NCBI RefSeq assembly: GCF_032118995.1 | Contig: NC_092665.1 | Span: 6,629,501 to 6,693,500 of the forward strand | DNA length: 64,000 nucleotides | Reading direction: 5' to 3' | Source of the DNA: Asterias amurensis | Lineage: Eukaryota > Echinodermata > Asteroidea > Forcipulatida > Asteriidae | In this document: positions 32,610 to 44,971 of the stretch, one piece after another | Position numbering within the stretch: position 1 is the stretch's first letter | Layout: the number at the start of each line of letters is the position of its first letter | Notes under the pieces: model-generated | The model's database searches: none | The model's input: the letters and a program-made list of their open reading frames with translations, nothing else | Told to the model about the DNA's origin: nothing | Position numbers and translations under genes: made by a program

Positions 32610-33992
32610 ATGAAGATTACCATAGCAACAGTGACCCTTCTTCTTGGTATTTTGCAAGTTCCGTTCATGGTGGCTAAAACAGCCGTTTCACCTGATCCGG
32701 AGATAACGTGTAACTCCTGCTGCCGTGGCCCGGCCGGTATACCGGGAATTCCCGGGTCAAATGGGAACCATGGTCAAGGGCTTGTAGGGTCCCCTGGTGA
32801 GGTAGGTCAACCCGGGGCTAAAGGAGACATGGGGTCAGATGGACTAGTTGGTGAGCCAGGCGCTAAAGGGGATACTGGACTTAAGGGTGATCAAGGAGTC
32901 GGTCAACCAGGGAAACAAGGACCTCTAGGTCTGCCTGGGATGAATGGTCTGAATGGGGAGAGAGTTAAACCTGGACCAGCTGGACAGACCGGCGAAGCAG
33001 GTGAGCCCGGGGGAAATGGAGACATCGGGTCAGATGGACTGGTTGGGGCGCCAGGCGCTAAAGGGGATCATGGACTGAAGGGAGAGCAAGGAGTCGGTCA
33101 ACAGGGCAGAAAGGGACTTCGAGGTCTGTCTGGGATGAATGGTCTGAAGGGGGAGAGAGGTGAACCTGGACCAGCTGGACAGACCGGCGAAGCAGGTGAG
33201 CCCGGGGGAAATGGAGACATCGGGTCAGATGGACTGGTTGGTGCGCCAGGCGCTAAAGGGGATCATGGACTGAAGGGAGAGCAAGGAGTCGGTCAACAGG
33301 GCAGAAAGGGACTTCGAGGTCTGTCTGGGATGAATGGTCTGAAGGGGGAGAGAGGTGAACCTGGACCAGCTGGACAGACCGGCGAAGCAGGTGAGCCCGG
33401 GGGAAATGGAGACATCGGGTCAGATGGACTGGTTGGTGCGCCAGGCGCTAAAGGGGATCATGGACTGAAGGGAGAGCAAGGAGTCGGTCAACAGGGCAGA
33501 AAGGGACTTCGAGGTCTGTCTGGGATGAATGGTCTAAAGGGAGAGAGAGGTGAACCTGGACCAGCTGGACAGACTGGTGAAGCAGGTGAATGTAGTACGC
33601 GACGGTCCGCCTTCACTGCAGTGAGGAATACCGCCTTCAACCCTCTATCCGACTATGATCCTCTGCCCTTTGAAGAGTTACTGTTTTCAGAGGAAGGGAC
33701 TGATTTCAACTTGAATAACGGCGCGTTTACGTGTAATGTGCCTGGGGTATACGTATTTATGTTCTCAGTCCGGAAACCACCAATTGGGTCTTACCTATAT
33801 GTCATGCTGAGGAAGAACGATAACACCATTGTCATAGGGTATGTAAACGATACAGATTATCATCAAGTGAGCAGCAGTGCAGTAATTCCCCTGCACTATG
33901 GAGATCAAGTTCACTTAGCTGTACGCGGTTCAGTACATAGTAACTCTGACCATCACACGTCTTTTACTGGGTTCCTGCTGTACGAAATCTAA
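32610..33992 (+). CDS. C1q-B: secreted collagen-stalk C1q-domain protein, 460 aa
   Basis: Start chosen as the ATG immediately after the splice acceptor; it opens the signal peptide [17 protein letters not shown]. Order: signal peptide (about 1-22), CNSCC cluster near residue 33, collagen-like Gly-X-Y stalk (about 38-325), C1q head to the C terminus with SAFTAVRNT, PFEELLFSEEGTDF, CNVPGVYVFMFSV and FTGFLLYEI. The stalk has a basic section plus three nearly identical 195-base (65-residue) modules at 33001-33195, 33196-33390 and 33391-33585. Each module is 21 Gly-X-Y triplets plus one GV dyad. At codon 119 a Gly is replaced by Val (GERVKPG for GERGEPG). C1q-domain proteins act as pattern-recognition or adhesive molecules; the ligand is unknown here. 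Confidence 0.92.
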   Translation: MKITIATVTLLLGILQVPFMVAKTAVSPDPEITCNSCCRGPAGIPGIPGSNGNHGQGLVGSPGEVGQPGAKGDMGSDGLVGEPGAKGDTGLKGDQGVGQPGKQGPLGLPGMNGLNGERVKPGPAGQTGEAGEPGGNGDIGSDGLVGAPGAKGDHGLKGEQGVGQQGRKGLRGLSGMNGLKGERGEPGPAGQTGEAGEPGGNGDIGSDGLVGAPGAKGDHGLKGEQGVGQQGRKGLRGLSGMNGLKGERGEPGPAGQTGEAGEPGGNGDIGSDGLVGAPGAKGDHGLKGEQGVGQQGRKGLRGLSGMNGLKGERGEPGPAGQTGEAGECSTRRSAFTAVRNTAFNPLSDYDPLPFEELLFSEEGTDFNLNNGAFTCNVPGVYVFMFSVRKPPIGSYLYVMLRKNDNTIVIGYVNDTDYHQVSSSAVIPLHYGDQVHLAVRGSVHSNSDHHTSFTGFLLYEI

Positions 33993-34959
33993 ATCAAACA
34001 TAAAAACACATGGAAACGTTTTACTGTTTTATATAACGCTTTATGTGTTTCGAAATACAATAATCACCTAGTTAATTGTGTTTAGATGGGGCAGTTTGTT
34101 TAGATGAATATAATAAATTAACAGTTGTCTTAATGCATGTAGGCAATTAGTTTGATTAAAAACGTTATGTTTTAGAGCGTGGTATTGCAAATGTGTTTAT
34201 TGTGACGAAAACATTAAAATGTGTTGTTTTTTCTGTCACGTTAATAGTGCGATAAATATCAGTTCATTTTTTTTGTTTTTTTTTTTTATCACATCTTCGG
34301 GAAAATTTTATATTTCTACTGTAATTCCGAGGGTGCAATGATGAGTCCTTGAAACGACTCTACTACATTCATTTTCCAAAATTAATATGCAAAATGAAAC
34401 TACGCAATAAAAAACCGACAGTTTAGTTAATAGTAGACAAAAACAACTGTAACTTTATACTCCTTGATGGAATTCATTATGGCCGCCGGTTATGCCGGCA
34501 ATTTTTATTCAAACATTTTAAATTGGTGGAAAAGGCTGTACCCTGTTGAAGCAACAAAATACAAATAATTCACCTAACAACTGGTAACAGTTGTCTTATG
34601 TTGATATCTTATGATATTAAACAAAATAATGATAACTTCTGATCAAAAGGGCATAGCGTTTTAAAGTTCCTGGAAAACATTTCTTTTGTGTCTTCTTTTC
34701 CCGAACACGTCTCGATATTGTGAAATATATAACTCTTCCTCGTAGTTTTGGGTGAGTTTGTTTTTAAAAGAGAGAGCACTTTTTTAATGCAGATGAAACA
34801 TAGGGTATTCGTTTTGAACCACCTCTGTATAAAACGTTTGATGATGTCACAATAACTTGTTATCATTTTGATCGTGACTTAATCTTTCGGAATACGAGGT
34901 AGTTACACAATATTTATCTTGATCTCCCTTACTACAGAAAAGTGCCTTTGACAGTCAAA
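33993..34959. other. C1q-B 3' flank, no gene seen
   Basis: AT-rich, collinear with 8094-9100, including the probable 3' UTR. Confidence 0.5.
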
Positions 34960-34963
34960 TTAA

Positions 34964-35262
34964 AGACAGTGGACACTATTGGTAATTTTCAAAGACTAGT
35001 CTTTTCACTTGGTGATTCTCCACATATCTGCATAAAACAACAAACCTGTGAAAATTTGAGCTAAATCGGTCGTCGAAGTTGCGAGATAATAATAAAAAGA
35101 AAAAAACACCCTTTTCACTCGAAGTTGTGTGCTTTCAGATGCTTGATTTCGAGACCTCCAATTCTAAACTTGAGGTCTCGAAATCAAATCCGTGGAAAAT
35201 TACTTCTTTCTCGACAACTACGCCACTTCAGAGGGAGCCGTTTCTCACAATGGTTTATACTA
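34964..35262. mobile_element. TTAA MITE, truncated right end, block 2
   Basis: Counterpart of 9107-9497. The left TTAA (34960-34963) and AGACAGTGGACACTATTGG end are present; the right part is lost. Confidence 0.75.
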
Positions 35263-35673
35263 TCGATGTCACTTAAATGTTTTAAAATCTTTGAAGGAAT
35301 GAACATTGACGCCATATTAGTTGATTGTTTTGGTTTTTGTGTTTTGAGTATTTATTGGATATTAAACTACAATTATTGGTCAATACAATTTACAATCTGA
35401 TTTTTTTTCCTGACACTGTTTTACTCTTTTTGTCAAAAGCTACAGCACCTCTGCAAGTAATAATTTAAAGGAAAATTAACGTTATATCTTCAACCAGTGC
35501 AAGTTTAATGAAAAACAGTGAACATTGTGTTTGTGTCATTCTACAAAAAATATCCGAACCCTTAAGTTTGAAACCATCAGACTCAAGTTGCTATGTCAAA
35601 TAGTTCAGAGCACGCTTTTTTAAATGGCACAATGGTATAAACAGCCGTTTGCCCCGCACAATTAAGTAAAGTT

Positions 35674-36377
35674 TAGCCTTGCTCAAGGCAGTCGCATTAT
35701 TCGCTCCGAAAAGACGCCGCTGTAAACCTACCCGTATACCCTGGGCGCGTGGTGCGTGCGATCACACCGCATGACCCACCCGTATACACACTGTCACATC
35801 GTACGAATACTGTTCACACAAGTCATCGCACCCGTACCACTAACCGCATGCGGATGCCGTCAGGCCGACAGCCTTGTCGGGTCTGTATCTTCCGGGTTTA
35901 ATGTGTTGTATTGAACAAATTCCACTAGTGGAAAAAATTGGGGGCTCTCGGATATGCTAGTATGCAGCCCATGAATATGTATATCTTTCGTCAGACCTAT
36001 CAGACAACACAGGATGTGAGGCAAATGAATTATTCATTTTGACGTCCAATCACGCACTTCCCTTATCACGACCTTTGGACCCTATCATGCTCGTGTGTGA
36101 TGTAAACATGTCTCGTCTTTCGCGGGCATTATGGTAATGAGCTGACCGTGGGAACTGTTTGCTTATTATAGTAATGAGGTAAGTGGCTTCAACACAGACC
36201 CTACAAGGCTGTCGGCCTTACGGCCTCCGCATGCGGATAGTGTACGGGGGCATCGTGTCGTGCGATGTTACGCACAGTGAATACGGGTGGGTTTTACGCA
36301 CAGTGAATACGGGTGGGTTTTTATACAGCGGCGGTCTTTTTTCGGAGTGACTAATTCGACTGCCTTGAGCAAGGCTA
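35674..36377. mobile_element. TAGCCTTG element, 704 bases, 9-bp TSD
   Basis: It starts TAGCCTTGCTCAAGGC and ends GCCTTGAGCAAGGCTA, with terminal inverted repeats of roughly 180-200 bases. It is flanked by AGTAAAGTT on both sides; block 1 has a single AGTAAAGTT at the empty site near 10055. A 9-base TSD with long TIRs suggests a Mutator-type parent. About 325 bases of interior sequence show no coding frame. Confidence 0.85.
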
Positions 36378-36664
36378 AGTAAAGTTCAGCATAATTTCCT
36401 TATAGTCTAATAATCTCGAATTCAACTTGCTCTCTTTTTATAGACCAGTAGTGACCCTCATGAATGATATAAGTTGTACAAGCTCATCAGCCCTTCCCAG
36501 TGATGCTAGATGAGACCGGTGGGGTCGAGCAGTGTCGGTCCCAGTGCCTCATTCAAAAGCACATGGATTGACAGACCTATGCGCATGCTCATTGGACCTA
36601 AACCCTGAACAAATAAACCCCGGTCACCTCTCTCTGTACACAACCAACAATCTATGGATGCGTT

Positions 36665-36930
36665 CGATTAGCTTCCCTGTAATGGGTCGACCCCGGTGTG
36701 CTCATCCAAGTGGCGTATATTTTATTTTATTCTTCCAGGACGACGAACGTGAGTAGATAATTACCTCACCACGAGAAGGGTCATTTGATGATGCGTATTT
36801 TCTTCCAGGTTGAACGTGGGTAAGAATCTCCACACGTTCGTCCCGGGAAAAAAAAATAGGCGATTTTTCCAGGACGAACGTGGGGGTTATTATCTGCCCA
36901 CGTTCGTCCTGGAAAAAAAAAATAATCGAA
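36665..36930. mobile_element. GGACGAACGTG hairpin element, block 2
   Basis: It keeps the left end TGCGTTCGATTAGCTTCCC and three degenerate hairpins; the right end is eroded to ATCGAACGCA. Same insertion as 10320-10660. Confidence 0.65.
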
Positions 36931-38086
36931 CGCACCCACAGTAGCCTGAACATCTGACGTCACACTTCGAGGCTCGTGAATAACACCAGAGACCGGCCTC
37001 CAAACCTGCGTGTATTTTCACCCTTGACCTACACTCATTTTACATAAAGATATGCGGTCAAACTCTACACCAACACTACATGCAAGTTCATGCGCATTGT
37101 ATGTTTAGTATACATACACCACACACGTGGACACATAGCATGCGGGTTGCCGAAAGTAAGCTTTCCATATCTGTGTTTTGATTGGTCGACTGAGGTTACC
37201 TCAGACAAATCAAAACAAACCCAGATACGGTAGCATTCGGTCACTGCATTTATCGAATGATACTATTGTATCCAATAAAATCTCTGGGTCTGGATAAAGA
37301 CAAGAAACCCAGTCTGCAATCTATGTAGACGGCAAACTGTAAGGAAATATACGTAGAGGGCGCTGTGGCTCTGTGGTGTTATTTTCCCTAAGGACATCCT
37401 AATTAGGAATATATTTAAAACACGCCCTCTATGTATATATTTATCAAAAATATGCAATGTGAGGTGTGTACATATCCAAACGTTGGTTTTCTCGCAAACA
37501 CCATCGTCTTTGAAACAAGGGGATGAGAATTAAAAAGCGCCCTCTTTTGCTTATATTATTTCATACAAACGTACAGTGTGCGGTGTTGATACCCAGACTA
37601 CGATCCCGGCCATATCTCTTTGGGCCCCTGCCCCCTTTCAATGTTGGTTCCGACTGCCGGCCTTCTGCGTTACATTCAACATTGAGAGGGGTGGGGGACG
37701 AAGGCAGGGAATACCATGTTTATTGTCAGTGGGAAGTGGACAGGGAATGATTTTATATAACGTAGGAATGGGTGGCCCGAGCGTTTCGGCCGGGATTGTA
37801 GGCCCCGTTGTCGGAGGAACACAACTCGTCTTATTTGACTGGCGACCAACAATGTTGTTTTCTTTTTGCTTCCGAAAAACTGCAAACAAACGAAAAGACC
37901 TGGCCCCTCTTGCCTTCCCCAGGCTGGTAGGGGCCGCAGTTAGCGAAGAGCCGGAGTGCTATTGAGTGTTCCTCGGATATTCTGATACCAATACGGTCTA
38001 AAGCAGATTGAATCAAAAGAGGGTGCTTTCAGAATTAAGAAACGACCATGGTCACCGTTTACTGTAAAAGGAGGAAACTATCTCTA
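36931..38086. other. Block 2 spacer before LINE, no gene called
   Basis: Collinear with 10661-11585. Open frames here are not conserved in frame between blocks. Confidence 0.45.
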
Positions 38087-38096
38087 AGGGACAGAA

Positions 38097-38100
<4 letters not shown>

Positions 38101-38142
<42 letters not shown>

Positions 38143-41100
38143 CCCTGGAGGGGGAAATTTATTCAAGTTTCTTCAATGTACAAAGCTACACAAACTACTG
38201 GTAAAACCAACTACTTATAGAACGATACTAAGAGAGAAATGGCAAATGGCAAAAACAGGAAGTTTGATGATTATGCAAGGCATTTAGTTGGTACATAGCA
38301 AAACAAAAGGCTCCCATTTGGTATTGAACTTATCTAAGTTGTTATTCTTAACAAAGATCATTTTTTCCATTACAAAATAGTGATTTATTTCCTTTTTGAT
38401 AAGAACAAATGAAGGCTTTCTGTCGTTCATCTTCATCCGATAAATATGAAAACGGCAAAGAATGAGAATTAAATTGAGAGCAGACCATTTTCTATTAAGG
38501 ACACCAAACAGCTTAGTCGTGTTGTCAAAATTAATGTCAATGTTCAGTGTATTAGTCAACCAGTGTTTTATCTGACGCCAAAAATACAGAGACACCTTGC
38601 AATTACAAAACAAGTGGACTAGTGTCTCTTCTTCCCTTTTACAAAAAGTACACAGATTAAAATTCTTCCGACCAATTTTAGAAAGAAAGGAATTTACACC
38701 CAGAATTCTATGCACCAATCTAAACTGGAACCAACGTAACTTGGTGTCACATGTACAGTTAAAGGGTAAACCACAGAAAATGTGGAATCGGAAAAATCAC
38801 GCCAATTTTTTCTTCCCATTTAACAATAAACTTGTACACAACTTTTTTGCTGGAGGTGAAAACACTGTACAGACGGGTGGAGCCCTTTATATCCATCAAC
38901 AAAGTCTCAAAATTAAATGGTAAAAAAGGGCGAGCAATTTCTGTGGTTTCTCCATTCAGTACATTACGGAAGGAATGTTTGATTGCATTGACCACGCCCC
39001 CGTACTCTAAAAAAAATTTTCTGACCCTGAATTTCCTTTGAAATGCCACAAGAGAAAGAGCCACACCTTGCGTGTCAAAAATGTCACACACGAAGTTCAC
39101 ACCCTTTTTGGCCCAGTGTTTATAGTTAATGTTTTTGTTACCGACCATAATATTCTGATTATGCCACAACACATTTTTCAAAGCGTCAATTTGACTGGCA
39201 GGTACATGACACTTAACAAAGCTGCATCAAGCATTAAGAACATCAATCCAAAAATGGTTTTGATTTGCGGCCCCTTTTAAATAGATCAGCAATGCCTGGT
39301 GGCCTCCCTCGAGTGCTAGAGGATCATGAATGTTCGAAATCTTCAAAAAAAGAGTGACCCAACCCAAGTTATTTGAACTTAGAAATCTGCGGATCCAGGT
39401 GACCTTAAGGCCTTTTATATACGAATGCATGTCAATCATTTTAACTCCTCCATGACTATAGCCTTGAATCATCTGGTTCCTGGACACACGGTCATTCCCT
39501 TTCCATATAAAGTTATAGAACATACAGTCTAATTCTTTGATAACATTGCTAGGCGGGTTGGGAAGAGTTAAAATAAGAAAAGTAAGCTTAGATAAAAGGA
39601 GCGACTTTGTTACAGTAACTCTCCCCAGCACCGTTAGGTTACGTTTAGACCACTGCTCGATTAAACTTTTAATAGCAGAAATGACCTTGGTGTAGTTCAA
39701 ATTCACCATACTAGCAAGATTAGTGTTAAAGTCTATACCAAGGGCTCTGAAAGAGTTTTCAGCCAAAACCCAGTTGACTTTGATGTGCTCACAAATCCCT
39801 TTCTTACGCCCTTTGTTGCTACCAATCCAAACCGCATTAGTTTTGTCAATGTTGACTTTTAAGCCAGACATTCTAGCAAAGGCCGCAAGTATTTCAAAGG
39901 ACTTTTCAAAGGAGCCTTCTGAGCCGTCTAAAAAAAGAACTGTATCATCAGCATACTGGGAAAGTCTGAATTCACAACCGCTAGCCATTATGCCTTTAAG
40001 CACTTTGTCTTTTCGGATCAACATTCCGAACACTTCTGCACATAAAAGGAATAGGTAGGGGCTCAAACCGTCACCCTGTCTACAACCTCTTTCAATCTTA
40101 AAAGATTCGGAAAGAAAACCATTCACAAAAACGGAAGCTTTCGCCCCGCTATAAAAAACACTGAACCATTTCTGAATGGAAGGGCCAAAATTAAATTGTT
40201 CAAGAACCTTCAAAATGAAACTGTGTGAAACTGAATCATAGGTTTTTTCAAAATCAATTAACAAAAACATACCGGGAATATTATTGTTTTCTGTAAAATT
40301 AAGCAGGTCGTACATCAGCCTAATGTTTTTCTCCAATATACCGGCCACTAAGAAAACCCTTTTGTTCTTCATGAATAATGAAAGGAAGAGCTTTTTTAAG
40401 TCTATCAGAAATGCAAGAAGAGGCTAGTTTATATGAGGTATTCAAAAGTGAAATAGGTCTCCAATTTTTAAGAAATTGGCGTGGCTTGTCCCCCTTAGGC
40501 AACATCGTAACAATACCATACTGTTGCGTAATTGAAAGACTCCCTGAGGAGTATGCATAATTTAAAGAACGCAACAGGTACCAGAGAAGAAAAACTTATA
40601 AAACTCGAAGCTGAAACCATCAGAACCTGGAGATTTGTCATTTTTGCTCCCCTTTAGAGCATTTAGGAGTTCATGGTATGACAAAGGACCTTCCAGACTC
40701 TCCCGCAGTTTATCCGAGAGAACTGGAACTCCAGTAAAAACAGAGCTCAAATTGCTGTCGTTCAAGTTTTCAGCCTCGGAATAAAGTTTTTTATAGAAAA
40801 GCCTAGACTCATTTAGGATTTCACAGGAGGACCTAGCATAAGTGTTGTCATCTCTGACAACAGAACTGATAGTTTTATTAATCATCTTGCGTTTTTCCAT
40901 GTTCAAAAAATACCGTGATGGTTTTTCACCCTCTTCTATCCAGCGGGTCTTAGATCGAATAAGAACACCCTCCATTTTCTTTTTACGCAGATCAATAAGC
41001 TCAGTTTGTTTTGACTTAAGCTCTTCAGTGACTGTTAAGTCCCCCTGAGAAATTTAATAAGGAAGATTTTGAATCGCTGTCTCAATGTGGGACTCTCTCT

Positions 41101-42533
41101 TATTATTGCTTGTCTTTTTCCACGAAGCGTAAGAGATTGTTTTTGATCTAATCTCCAACAATAGCATTTCGAAAAAGAGCTGATCATTAACAGTAAAATG
41201 GATGTCATTTGGATGGATGTGAACCAAGTTGGAATGCAGATAGGGAAAGGCTGCATAAGTTTCTACAACCTTTTTAATAGCATTTTTAATTTGATCAACG
41301 TACACCGTATCAGAAAGAAGGGAATTGTTAAATTTCCAGTAACCTGGCCCTCTATCCATTTGATTGAAGTCAAACTGAATGTCTATTAAGGAGTGATCTG
41401 TACGATACCCTGGCTTAATATCGCAACCGGTGACTTTAGAGTTCATTTCTGAAGAAATGAGAAAAAAGTCTAATCTAGACTGCTTCACTGAATCATGCCG
41501 CCTCCAAGTGTAACTAGCAGTAGTAGGATTCTGAATACGCCAGGGGTCAGTAAGATCGTGCTCACCACAAAGACTGAGAACTCTTTTCTTTGCTAACGGG
41601 TTATTGATATTTACGTAGTTAATACAATCAATACTATCGTTCAAAACCAAGTTCCAGTCCCCACAAATAACCGTGTGGGGGTTATCAAAAGTATTAATAG
41701 TATTGCTAATAACATCGTAGAAAAAAGGCTCATCCTTATTTGGACCATAAATATTAATCAAGGTGATGTTCATCTCTACTCTCAATATTTTTGTCCCAAT
41801 GGACGTCCTGCAAACAATAAATGGAATGTTTCTTGGATTTCAAAAAATGCAGAACATCCCTCCTTTTTGTGTGATCAGCCAAACCACGGCAATTCATAGA
41901 GGCTATGGATAGGAGCTGTCGTTGCTTTATATAAGTACTTTGACCGTTAATCATCTACAATCCTTTGAAACAGTAGAGGCAACTCAATAATAGAAAGAAA
42001 GCTGACATTCCATGTAACCAACACAATAGCCTTAACATTCTCTACATATCGTATACACGAAAGCTTTGACTGTACAGAAAAAAAAGGTTTTACTAGTACT
42101 GAATATTTCCTCCTCCAGGGTTTTTACATTACCAAACCCCCCCCCCCCCAAACCAGCAAAAAAAGGGCCACTGGCAGAAAAAAACAAAAACAAGGTTGGA
42201 CAAAAAACCCTCCCCCCAAACCACTAACCCAAACCCAACCCCACCCCCCATGGACCAAAAAGGACCCGTGACGTAACTGATGAACCCGTCCAAAAACCAA
42301 AGCTAGATGGAATTTAGCCATAGAAAAGACCCCTGGGAACTCCGCAAATAAAAAAAATAATAACAAAGGGTAGCAATACGGACTGAAACCCACGTTTAAC
42401 GCAAACCAGGCAGATAGGTAGAAAAACGAGGGAAAACAAACTACCCTAACCAGATTATAAGAAAAACCAAAGCAAAAAGAGATTATATTATAAACCAAAC
42501 GTGAACGTCAAATGAATATATAACTTGTAACTT
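38101..42533 (-). mobile_element. L1/Tx1-like LINE, defective, with 14-bp TSD
   Basis: The 4433-base insertion reads on the minus strand, with its poly-A tail (poly-T near 38111-38141) at the left. It is flanked by AGGGACAGAAATAT (38087-38100 and 42534-42547), which is nearly single in block 1 near 11583. In 5' to 3' order: apurinic endonuclease parts (41954-41054: ASMNCRGL, INIYGPN, CGDWN, SRLDFFLIS, RTDHSLI); reverse transcriptase (40975-39227: SPGSDGFSFEFYK, NWRPISLLN, GCRQGDGLSPYLF, YADDTVLFLD); and a C-terminal zinc knuckle (CTFCKREEETLVHLFCNC, 38718-38284). The ORF is broken by frameshifts near 41770 and 40570 and lacks part of the endonuclease, so it is inactive. No ORF1 is recognised. 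Confidence 0.88.
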
Positions 42534-42547
42534 AGGGACAGAAATAT

Positions 42548-43039
42548 CCTGCCACTCGCAATTCAAAGGCCGCGCGCAGTTCTCCAGGACTAGGCGCCCG
42601 GATGGGTTGCCGGTGTCTCAGAGAAATCAGTGCTGCCGGAGATTCTTTCCCCTGTTTGAGAAACTAACATGGGCTGAGTGAGGGTGATTTAACAGAGGGC
42701 GCGATCACAAGTAGTTTGTCACAAGTTTGCCGTATAAGGCGGGCAGGGAACTTTGGGAGAACAGAATCTCCTGACACACCTGCCCAAAATGGGTACAGAA
42801 TCACCGGGGACAGATTTCCATTAAAAACACCGGGCCAAGGCGGAATCCTGCGTTACGTGTTAAACAATCAAAATGACTTCAATCTCATCCAAAAGTTGTA
42901 ATAATAGTAAATACATTATGTTCGCAATGTGTTCATTTAATTTTTTTTTTTTGCTCCATTGAACATTCTTGTTTCCAAAAAAGCAGTGGTAGTAGACTCT
43001 GAGAAAACAAAGGATACAAATGAAAATCAGTTTAAAATA
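42548..43039. other. Block 2 spacer after LINE, no gene seen
   Basis: Collinear with block 1 sequence at about 11600-11975, with a block 2-specific stretch of about 100 bases near 42700-42815. Confidence 0.45.
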
Positions 43040-43345
43040 ACACTTTCAAGCACTAGTGAGTCTTTCCACTTGGTGTATCTCAACATATTCTGAAATTAAC
43101 AAACCCGTGAACATTAATTTGAGCTCAATTGGTCGTCGAAGTTGCGAGAGAATAATGGGAAGACACCCCTTGTCGCACAAGTTGTGTGCTTTCAGATGCC
43201 TTGAATTTGAGACCTCAACAATTCCAGAAAGTACTTCTTCTCAAAAACTAGTTTTCTTCAGAGAGAGCCGTTACTCACAATGTTTTATATTATTAACATC
43301 TCTCCATTGCTCATTACCAAGTAAGATTTTTATGCTTACAATTAT
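43040..43345. mobile_element. TTAA MITE, right end lost, block 2
   Basis: Counterpart of 11976-12320 with the same inner MITE sequence. Confidence 0.65.
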
Positions 43346-43559
43346 TTGTAGAATTTTGAAAGGTATTAGAAAATGCTTTAAAACAACAGAATTTAGCCAT
43401 TAACTTATGGTTTGGTGTAACGTACCCCAGAAAAGGTGTCTTCAAATCAAAATCCTCAGTTTGTTGAAAAAAAAGTTGTTAAAGCTTGACTTGAGTAGTA
43501 AAGTAAAACGTTCGTGTAAAAAGCAATACACAACTGGCCTTATGTCGCTTTATGTGCTT

Positions 43560-44971
43560 GCAAATTAGTCTGTTCTGACGAAATACATTAATATTGACAA
43601 TGTATTTTCTTGTTGTTTGACCTCGTTTGAGGTAACAATTTAATTTAAAATTTAATCAATGTCTGTTTAATGATAAAAAGCGAAACTACCGTTGGAGTTT
43701 CGAGCCAAGGGGGCAATGATGTGTCATAGAAACAATTAGGTGAATATTTTTGCTCGAATAAGATGAAAATGTTATGTTTATTTAAACAAAACTAACTTCG
43801 ATGTGCTAGTGTAGTCAACACATTCACTTTGTTAACCAATCGGGCACTTCGAGCCGGATGGTGGCGCAATACTTCTTCCTTTTAATTTGTTTAAGTTTAC
43901 AGATTTTAGTGATGGTAATTGTTAATGTAATCATGTGATCAATATGTTTTTTGGATTGACAAAAAGTGATCAGACAGAAACAAAATCACACTACAATTGC
44001 ACGCACGTTAATCTCCCCAGCTGATGGCTCTGTGGTGCCCGGAAGCTCAGTGGTGACCTTATCATCATGAGACTTACACGGTCTATTGTAGGGAAATGGT
44101 TGATCACTCTGGGGAGACCCATGTGATATTGACGTCACATTTGAAATAATATTTACAAACTGGGGGGGGGGGGGGGGGTCGAACACACACACTAAGCCCA
44201 CAATAACATCCGAGTATTATAAGAAACGCCCTCTGTTGGTCTAACAATTTTGCAGCCTTAGTTTTAACCATAGCTTTAATCTCCTATAATTAGGAAAGGC
44301 GAGAGTCAAAGGTTTCCGATGATACCATAATGTACGTAGGGGTGTACCGAACGACAAAACTGCGAGGAATACAAATCAGCGATACTTCGCGCTATGTAGA
44401 AATAAAAGGGGCACAAATGAAACAAAAGTACGTTTACTTAACAAAATCATGTTTTGTTTATAGCTTCATGACTAAAATTAAGTTATCTGAATATTGACCA
44501 TGAAAATATAGATCCTAAAGAAGTAGAACAAAAAACATTGTTACAAAAAAAATCTATCCACAACGACCCCTTCCACATGTAACCGTCCCTTGCACGCTAA
44601 TGCATTGCGCGAAACTTTACTCATTTTCACATAGCGGGTTACCTCTGGCTACCACGGCGAACAAGTATATGGACAAGGCAAGGAAACACCAGGGCTACGT
44701 TAATATAAAGATCGCAGGTTCCTAATTGTCCAAGTAATTTGTTACAGTGATTTGTTTCATCAAACATTAAACTAAAATGTATCCAGTCAGTTTCTCGTTT
44801 AGGCCTGGCGTTGTTGTTTTCTTTTTTTTTATTTTTTTTTTATCTGTATTTTTTATCTGTACAGATGTCATGTTTTGGGTTGTTTGTTTTACTGTTTGCA
44901 AACACGATTAAACTATAATCTTGGCTGACTTTGCTACAAACTCGACAAAATACATTCATTGAATTTCTTTT
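43560..44971. other. Spacer downstream of alkaline phosphatase B, no gene seen
   Basis: The 43570-44430 part has no clear match in block 1. It contains a G run near 44161-44178. From about 44430 it is collinear with the phosphatase 3' flank in block 1. Confidence 0.45.

Noticed and set aside
42124-42498. 124-codon hydrophobic minus-strand frame at the LINE 5' end
   Set aside because: Low-complexity Gly/Trp/Phe sequence from C-rich runs; no ORF1 features such as coiled coil or zinc knuckle.
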